From Atherinomorus stipes (Eukaryota > Chordata > Actinopteri > Atheriniformes > Atherinidae), in assembly GCA_023101725.1 (NCBI GenBank), contig JALJCO010000030.1, forward strand, positions 82,363 through 146,362: DNA of 64,000 nucleotides, read 5' to 3'. The notes under the pieces are model-generated. The model saw nothing but the letters and a program-made list of their open reading frames with translations. It did not search any database and was not told where the DNA came from. Positions 58,505 to 64,000 of the stretch are shown piece by piece. The translations under genes and the position numbers were made by a program. The number at the start of each line of letters is the position of its first letter. Position 1 is the stretch's first letter.

Positions 58505-59566
58505 AGGGGATTATCACGCTTCCGTGTTCCGAACTTCCGGTTTGAAACACTTAGACCGCCCACTTCCGGCCCAGTTCAATGTCCCTGCTTTACTTCGTAG
58601 ATAACGTGAATAAACGCCAACCCTACTGAAATTTTCACGGATTCCAGACTGAAGTGATACTAAGGAAGAAGTGGATCAAAGCGATCGATTTGCCGCGGTG
58701 AAGGGCCGAACTTTATAATAAAACACACGTTTGTTTGTCGCCGGTGGGGCACTACACCGGCACTTCACAGCATGCTCGCATTAGCCAGCTAGCGTTTACT
58801 GACGTGCTTAACATTGTGCGTCTTAAAACACACAAACATCTGAAAATCGGGTCTGTACCCCCCCGTTTCCAGTGGAACAACTGGGGACTGCCAAGAAAGG
58901 AGACGCTTTCAGATGCTTGTGTGTTTTCAGCCGCACAAAGTTAGGCACGTCATCAAGATGGCTAATGCTAACCTGCTAACAGTAGTCCGTCAGCTACTAC
59001 TCTGTTAAACTTTGTAAATCGGATAAACGCCAATGCCAAGTTTTCATTCCAGACTTAAGTGATGCTAAGGAAGAAGTGGATCAAAACGACCAATTCGCCG
59101 CGGTGAAGGACCGAACTTTATAATAAAACGACACACGTTTGTTTGTGGCCGGCAGACTGCACAGTCGTGTTAGCAGGTTAGCATTAGCCAGCTCAATGAC
59201 GTGCCTAACTTTGTACGGCTGAAAACACACAAGCATCTGAAAGCGTCTCCTTTCTTGGCAGTTCCCAGTTGTTCCACTGGAAACGGGGAGGTACAGACCC
59301 GATTTTCAGATGTTTGTGTGTTTTAAGACGCACCGGCGACAAACAAGCGTGTGTTTTATTATACAGTTCGGTCCTTCACCGCGGCGAATCGATCGCTTTG
59401 ATCCACTTCTTCCTTAGTATCATTTCAGTCTAGAATGAAAACTTAAGTATGTTTGGAGTTAATCCGATTTAAACAGTATAACAGAGCAGGAACGGCTGTT
59501 GTTAACATGGCCCGGAAGAGGAAGTGCCCAAAATCCGGGAACTTCCGGTAAGCGTGATAATCCCCT
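58505..59566. mobile_element. Foldback DNA element, 1062 bp, arms about 400-480 bp
   Basis: Long inverted arms (58505 to about 58980 and about 59169 to 59566) starting AGGGGATTATCACGCTT. The inner arm ends are a 21-bp inverted pair built on GCTAATGCTAACCTGC. The loop of about 190 bp holds a third, direct copy of an arm segment ('ctaaggaagaagtggatcaaa'). It is flanked by AT on both sides (58503-58504, 59567-59568). Removal restores the Gypsy frame HNK|LSSS. A 2-bp AT duplication recalls ISL2EU-type elements, but no transposase is present to confirm. Confidence 0.8.
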
Positions 59567-60192
59567 ATTTATTGTGCTTGGGTTGACGATGCAGCACGAT
59601 GTCACCCAGTGTGAGTGCATGTGGCGTGGCATGACACTTAGCATCAGCTGTCTCTTTCATTTTGGCTTTTGTGTCATTGTCTCGCGTTCTAACATCAGCG
59701 TCTGAACACTGTTTCGCTCTTTAAACGAATGAATGAAGGGAGTTTGGTGTAATCTTGCGCTGAAACAGTATTTCAGCTGGTGAACTTGCAGTGGTATTGT
59801 GCGGGGTTAAGCGATACTCAGACAGGAAAGCGTTTAGATGCTGCTTCCAGGGAATGCCTTGTGTTTCTGCAACACGCAGTGCCTCGCCCAAAGTTCTCAT
59901 GAATCTCTCAGCAGTGGCATTAGCTTGAGGCCAAAGAGGTGTGATTTTGTGATGATGAAACCCCAGGTATGCAGCAAACTGTTAAATGGTGGACCACTGA
60001 CTACGTTTACATGCCATCAAAATTCGGGTTAAGGTCAATATTCCGGTTTCTGAAAGATTAGGAATAACCTGTTGACTTGCGTGAGCTGACAGTTACTCCT
60101 GTATACATGATAACTGAAATCAACTGGAATATCCCGACCCAAACCACGACGCCCCAAAAATGAGAATATTTGGGCTTTTTGCCAGTGTTTAC

Positions 60193-61090
60193 TGGGGCTG
60201 GGTCATATCATACCGTTCACGGTAATACAGCTGTAACGTTAGGGAATGATAAGAAAATGAAATATCATGATATAATATGGGTGATTTGTGCATGTGCCCT
60301 GCTGTTGTTTTGATACTGTCAAACGCACATGCAGCCAGTCAGGCAGCGACCAAGGAGGAGTGAAGTCAAAGCAGTGCATTAACTTAAAGCTTGTTCCATC
60401 CTCCATGAGAAGCGAGAACCTCCTTCTTGTTCTAAAGGCCACTAGAACAAGTAAAAAGTTTGCTTTGGTCATTTCATCCTCCACGTGAAGCTTCTTCCGT
60501 GGTGGAGCGGTTAATAATGCGGGGGTATGACTGTTAAAAAACTTCGTTTGGCGCAGGTGGGCGGGGTTACGCACGCAGTGGTGTCCGTGTATCTAAATGC
60601 CACCTGCTATATATATTTTGTACTTACTCACCCCCTCAATCAGCTGTTTATTAAAGCTACCCGTTTAACTTCGCATCAGCGGAAATGTGGAAGTGACAGT
60701 TTTCCACGTCCAGCTTGTCTGAGTTAACCCCACACGACTTGAATGTCAGAGTGATCACTCAGTACTTCTCATAGCTGCGTGAGATCAACGCTCTGGTCGC
60801 TCTGATCAACGCTAGAACAAGGAAACATTGAATAAATGCAGGACTAGTACTCCAACGTTTCGATCACATCGGATCTTCCTCAGGTCAGGTTTGACCTGAG
60901 GAAGATCCGATGATGAAATGTTGGAATAAATGCGGCTGGGAGTAAGTGTGCAGGCTTCTTCTTTGATTTCACACAAATAAAGTTGTGCAATTTTCAAGTA
61001 TTTTGCCAGTCGTATCGCCAGTTATATCGTTATCGCAAATTTTGCAGTTTATATTGTGATAAATATTTTGGGCCATATCGCCCTGCCCTA
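60193..61090. mobile_element. hAT-like element nested inside 60000-61171
   Basis: Ends TGGGGCTGGGTCATATC and, inverted, TAGGGCAGGGCGATATG, the common hAT-like 'gggcgatatgg' terminus. Flanked by GTGTTTAC (60185-60192) and ATGTTTAC (61091-61098), an 8-bp duplication with one mismatch. No transposase ORF. Confidence 0.75.
60867..60912. repeat. Perfect 21-bp hairpin with 4-base loop
   Basis: Arms 60867-60887 and 60892-60912 are exact inverted copies (CATCGGATCTTCCTCAGG...), loop GGTT. It lies in the interior of the nested hAT-like element. Confidence 0.9.
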
Positions 61091-61508
61091 ATGTTTACAT
61101 GGCCGTGTGCAATCAGGTTATTGCTAATATTCTGGTTATGAAAGAGTTATTGGCTGCATGTAAACGCAGTGATTGTCTGTTTTTACCACTCAGGGAATTC
61201 CGAACATGGAGAACACTTTGTCAGTAACTGGGATGATAGTTGAGGCTAATGTTGAACGTACGGTTTCAACAATAGGGTAACGTGAATCATCCATGATGAC
61301 GAGCAGATATTCTCCAGTAGGAAGCGGTCTATAAAAGTCGGCACTTACAGTGTGCCACGGTGCTTCAGGTAAAGGAGACATTTGCAGTGGCTCATTTTGT
61401 GTGGTAGGTGTATTTGCTTGACATGCCACACAGTTGTAAACTACAGCTTCTGCTTTCGATCTATGTCTAGGAACCACACCTTAGTTCGGAGCAGTGCTTT
61501 GGTCTTAA

Positions 61509-62000
61509 TTGTGCGTACCAGTTGTCTCGGAATACGTTTTCCGAGGTAATTTTCAGAGGAAGTGACGTGATGAACTCGTTTTTCCTTGATATGAGCTCGT
61601 AATTTGCAGAGGACCCAGAGATTGTAGATTTAAAGATGACGGCGTTCAGTACCATTGTTGTGTTTATTAAACTTCTATATAAGAGATTTTCTGATAGTAA
61701 TTTTCAAGTGTAAACAGCACTGAATTGTTTTTCAAATTTACACTCTCACGGTGGTCTTTTTTTTCTTTAAAACGCAGCGTGATTGTGTTGTTTATTAAAT
61801 ACACACACTGAAATTAGCTGTTGTTATCACGGTAACAGTGTTATAATGTGTGTTATTTTCTAGCTGTTCTAGCTCACAGATAGGCTGTTTTGGAGATTTA
61901 ATTTTTTTCCCGGGTTGGTGCAACTGGAACGCAAAATATCTGGTAATGACGTCACCAATTCGAGTGTGCTCGGAACACCGAGACAGCTGGAACGCACCAT
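61509..62000. mobile_element. MITE-like element adjoining the Gypsy fragment
   Basis: The ends are inverted: left TGTGCGTACCAGTTGTCTCGG and right, inverted, GGTGCGTTCCAGCTGTCTCGG. It begins where the Gypsy integrase frame is lost upstream of KTKALLRTK. No Gypsy coding resumes right of it, so it may mark the fragment edge. No transposase. Confidence 0.55.
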
Positions 62001-62002
62001 AA

Positions 62003-62136
62003 GACTGTTAGCATGACTATTAGCATCACTGTTAGTATCGCTTATAACCTGACCATTCGCATGACAAACTGACTGATAGCATGAATTTCAAAATGATTGT
62101 TAGCATGAAAATTAACATTACTATTAGCCTCACTGT
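62003..62136. repeat. Degenerate 12-bp tandem repeat (ctgttagcatga)
   Basis: Successive variants ctgttagcatga / ctattagcatca / ctgttagtatcg and so on, roughly ten diverged copies. Confidence 0.65.
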
Positions 62137-63566
62137 TATGGATTTTTATCCCAGGAAAATTAACTAATGTGGAATTAAGTAGATTATATGGAAATCTCCA
62201 GAGGCTACTGTTCCACAAGTCCCCAATTTTCACACAAATCTCCCTCTACTGCATGGGCTGTTGGCTGTGATGGAAGTGTTAAATGAGCTGCAGTCTCTCT
62301 CAGGAAAGACGGAGACATGTTAACTCATGTGAAACCTATTACAAAAATCTAATCTCAAACTAATTTAGCATTCTATTTCTTGCACTCTGTGGCATTTTAC
62401 TTAACCACTAAAATAAATTAAATCAGACACATTACAGCAACAATGCAATTTAAAGTTACCAAGCTGAAAAAAATGCGTAATAATGAGCTGTATAGTTTTA
62501 GTATAGGAATAGAGCACATATTGCTCCAAGAAACACACATTTTCAGACCTTACTTCCTTTTTTCAAAGGCACTTTGACCACGAAAACACAGAGATAGTTC
62601 CTCATCAAAGCTCCTGAATGTCATTATCATTATTTATGCATGCACTTGGAGGCCTAAGGCCCAATGTTTCATTGATATGACCGATAATAAGTGTACGTTG
62701 ACATGATAAAGACATGAAGATTTGCTAGAATCTTTGAAAAGTGAACCTCACCAAACTGAGAAGGGCAATCCTTCCTTTTATCCTACACTTTCAAAAGACA
62801 TTTTGTTTTTTCTGAATGGCATCAAGTAGAAAGAGATTTAGAAACTTTACCAGTCAAATCAATTTAGTAGAAATTCTAGAGATAAAAGTTGACTGAAATA
62901 CAAGCATCCTATAACTTTCCTCACAAGAATATTAAAGAAATTATTACCTTTATAATAATTTCAACAAAGGTGAATATGCTAATTTGTCCCTGTGGATGCT
63001 TTGAGTCTTGTTAGTTTTCCAGAACAGAGCCTCCATAACCTGGAACCAGGTTATTTCCCAGAAACGAATGGGAAGGTTTTCCTAAAAACCATCTGAACTG
63101 CCAAAAAAACTAGCAGGAAATTGAATAAAGTATAAGCCAACTGTTGACTTGATGCTGTTCTGTGCGGTGCTTCGTTTACACGATGCTTGATAGTTTCTGG
63201 ATAGATGGCAATAGTTGGAAATCTTGACGTAGTACCAGAGAAGAAACATCACCATGTCACATGGCATTAAAACCATGAAGGTAAGAGTTGAGTGACTTTT
63301 TATTCTCTTCTTTTCCAAAAATAGTTGCTCAGAAGAAAAAAGTCAAAAAAGCATTGTCCTTTCAGAAGAGTTGCTGCAGCTGATATGTACACGCCCCAGC
63401 CAACATTCTGAACTCATGCAAAAAACTTAATTCTCAGTCACCTTCGCGTGTAACCCTGTAATGAAGGCTAATTCTGCATTCCTTTTACATCCTGCTTCTT
63501 TCTGAGCTCTCTCTATAGCTCTCTCCCAAGTTGACTCTTGTCTTATCACTTACTTGTCTCCTGTAA
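62137..63566. other. Unassigned non-coding sequence
   Basis: 1.4 kb without recognisable ORFs, paired repeats or TE motifs. Confidence 0.45.
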
Positions 63567-64000
63567 TCAGGTCAAGAAACAACTAGAGAAACTGAACCGG
63601 AACAAGGCTGCAGGTCCAGATGGTGTCAGTCCCAGAGTTCTCGAGACCTGCTCAGAGTTACTATCTCCGGTTCTCCAGCACCTTTTAACACCAGCCTGAG
63701 ACAGAACAGAGTTCCTGTGCTGTAGAAAACATCCTGTCTTGTTCCAGTCCCTAAAAACCACAACCGGCTGACTACAGACCAGTTGCCCTGACATCTCACA
63801 TCATGAAAGTCCTGGAAAGACTTATTGGCTCACCTCAACAAGCAAGTCAACACCTTTCAGGACCCATTACAGTTTGCATATCGTAATGGGCTTGGGGTTG
63901 AAAGACGCCATCATCTTCCTGCTTCAAAGAGCCCACTCTCATCTGGACCAGTCAGGCAGCACTTTGAGGGTCATGTTCTTTGATTTTTAAAGTGCCTTTA
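63567..64000 (+). pseudogene. Rex1/CR1-group LINE RT fragment, runs off the window
   Basis: Starts VKKQLEKLNRNKAAGPDGVSPRVLETC. After several frameshifts it shows SCLVPVPK, ALTSHIMKVLER, DPLQFAYRNGLGVEDAIIFLLQRAHSHLD and VMFFDF.SAF, the first RT blocks up to the catalytic-A region. Shifts occur near 63700, 63745 and 63825. It continues beyond 64000. Confidence 0.8.

Larger units (their letters stand above)
60000..61171. mobile_element. DNA element inserted in Gypsy integrase at the catalytic TDN|G site
   Basis: The ends are inverted: left CTACGTTTACATGC, right read inverted CTGCGTTTACATGC. Frame continuity of the Gypsy ORF proves insertion. The flanks show only an imperfect short duplication. 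The interior is mostly taken by another element (60193-61090). No transposase. Confidence 0.65.
58276..61505 (-). pseudogene. Ty3/Gypsy integrase, minus strand, cut by nested insertions
   Basis: Three blocks of one integrase can be ordered on the minus strand. 61505-61172: KTKALLRTKVW, then after a shift CVACQANTPT (zinc-finger Cys pair) and EAPWHTVSADFYRPLP (first catalytic D), VIMDDSRYP and ...VVKTDN (second D). 59995-59569: GPPFN, LGFHHHKITPLWPQANATAE (E region), ALTLGDIVLHRQPKHNK. 58502-58285: SSSYNIKPYKVTKVKGS, AERDGHLIIRNASFFKKV, ending at a stop at 58285. TDN|GPPF and HNK|LSSS rejoin in frame when insertions are ignored. A TGA (IP*VVK), frameshifts and the insertions kill it. No LTR, RT or gag is visible, so this is a fragment. 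Confidence 0.82.

Noticed and set aside
61509..61655. Upstream Gypsy coding in the ORF at 61467-61655
   Set aside because: Beyond 61505 the sequence is the inverted-repeat end of a MITE-like element, not Gypsy protein.
63082..63318. Minus-strand ORF of 78 codons
   Set aside because: No motif, splice context or repeat support; likely chance.

Overview
The window is eukaryotic and almost certainly from a teleost fish. It has no operons and no intact host gene that I recognise. It does hold the repeat mix typical of fish genomes: a BEL/Pao LTR retrotransposon, L2-, L1/Tx1- and Rex1/CR1-type LINEs, Ty3/Gypsy remains, Tc1/mariner, hAT, piggyBac and a KDZ (Zisupton-like) transposon-derived gene, plus many short non-autonomous inverted-repeat elements. 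Intron/exon structure is visible in the KDZ and hAT genes.

Layout. 0.7-8.2 kb: a complete, apparently young BEL/Pao element on the minus strand, with a 1968-aa gag-pol ORF, near-identical LTRs and a 5-bp target duplication ACACC. 8.2-15.4 kb: mostly non-coding, with a LINE fragment (10.5-10.9), a TA-flanked Tc1-type MITE (12.1-12.4), two candidate exons (12.5-12.9) and a 1-kb inverted-repeat element (13.1-14.1). 15.4-17.2 kb: a 5'-truncated L2 LINE with an open RT. 17.3-52.4 kb: a broken KDZ-type gene on the minus strand, 11 recognisable exons with compatible splice phases, damaged by nonsense codons, a frameshift and loss of its core exons. Its intron 8 (about 29 kb) is filled by a Tc1 element and a broken piggyBac element. 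The piggyBac ORF is itself split by two insertions: a short inverted-repeat element (43.5-44.9) that contains a hAT MITE (44.1-44.8, 8-bp TSD), and a 23.3-kb hAT-like element (20.1-43.5, 8-bp TSD CTTTGGAC) that is 94% a 41-bp minisatellite of roughly 530 copies (21.4-43.4).

53.0-55.9 kb: a hAT element with three open transposase exons (plus strand). 56.0-58.1 kb: a decayed Tc1 copy abutting an internally deleted L1/Tx1 LINE with a poly(A) tail. 58.3-62.0 kb: a Gypsy integrase on the minus strand cut into pieces by a foldback element (AT duplication), by a nested pair of DNA transposons, and bounded by a further MITE-like element. 62.0-63.5 kb: a 12-bp tandem repeat, then unassigned sequence. 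63.6-64.0 kb: a Rex1/CR1-like LINE RT fragment running off the end.

The most striking structure is the giant minisatellite. Reading-frame continuity of the interrupted piggyBac transposase, together with the 8-bp duplication, shows that the array lies inside a transposon-like unit. Inside the array, rare variant markers recur at identical long distances (1134 bp three times), which shows higher-order amplification of kilobase blocks. No antiviral, CRISPR-like or other dedicated gene system was found.
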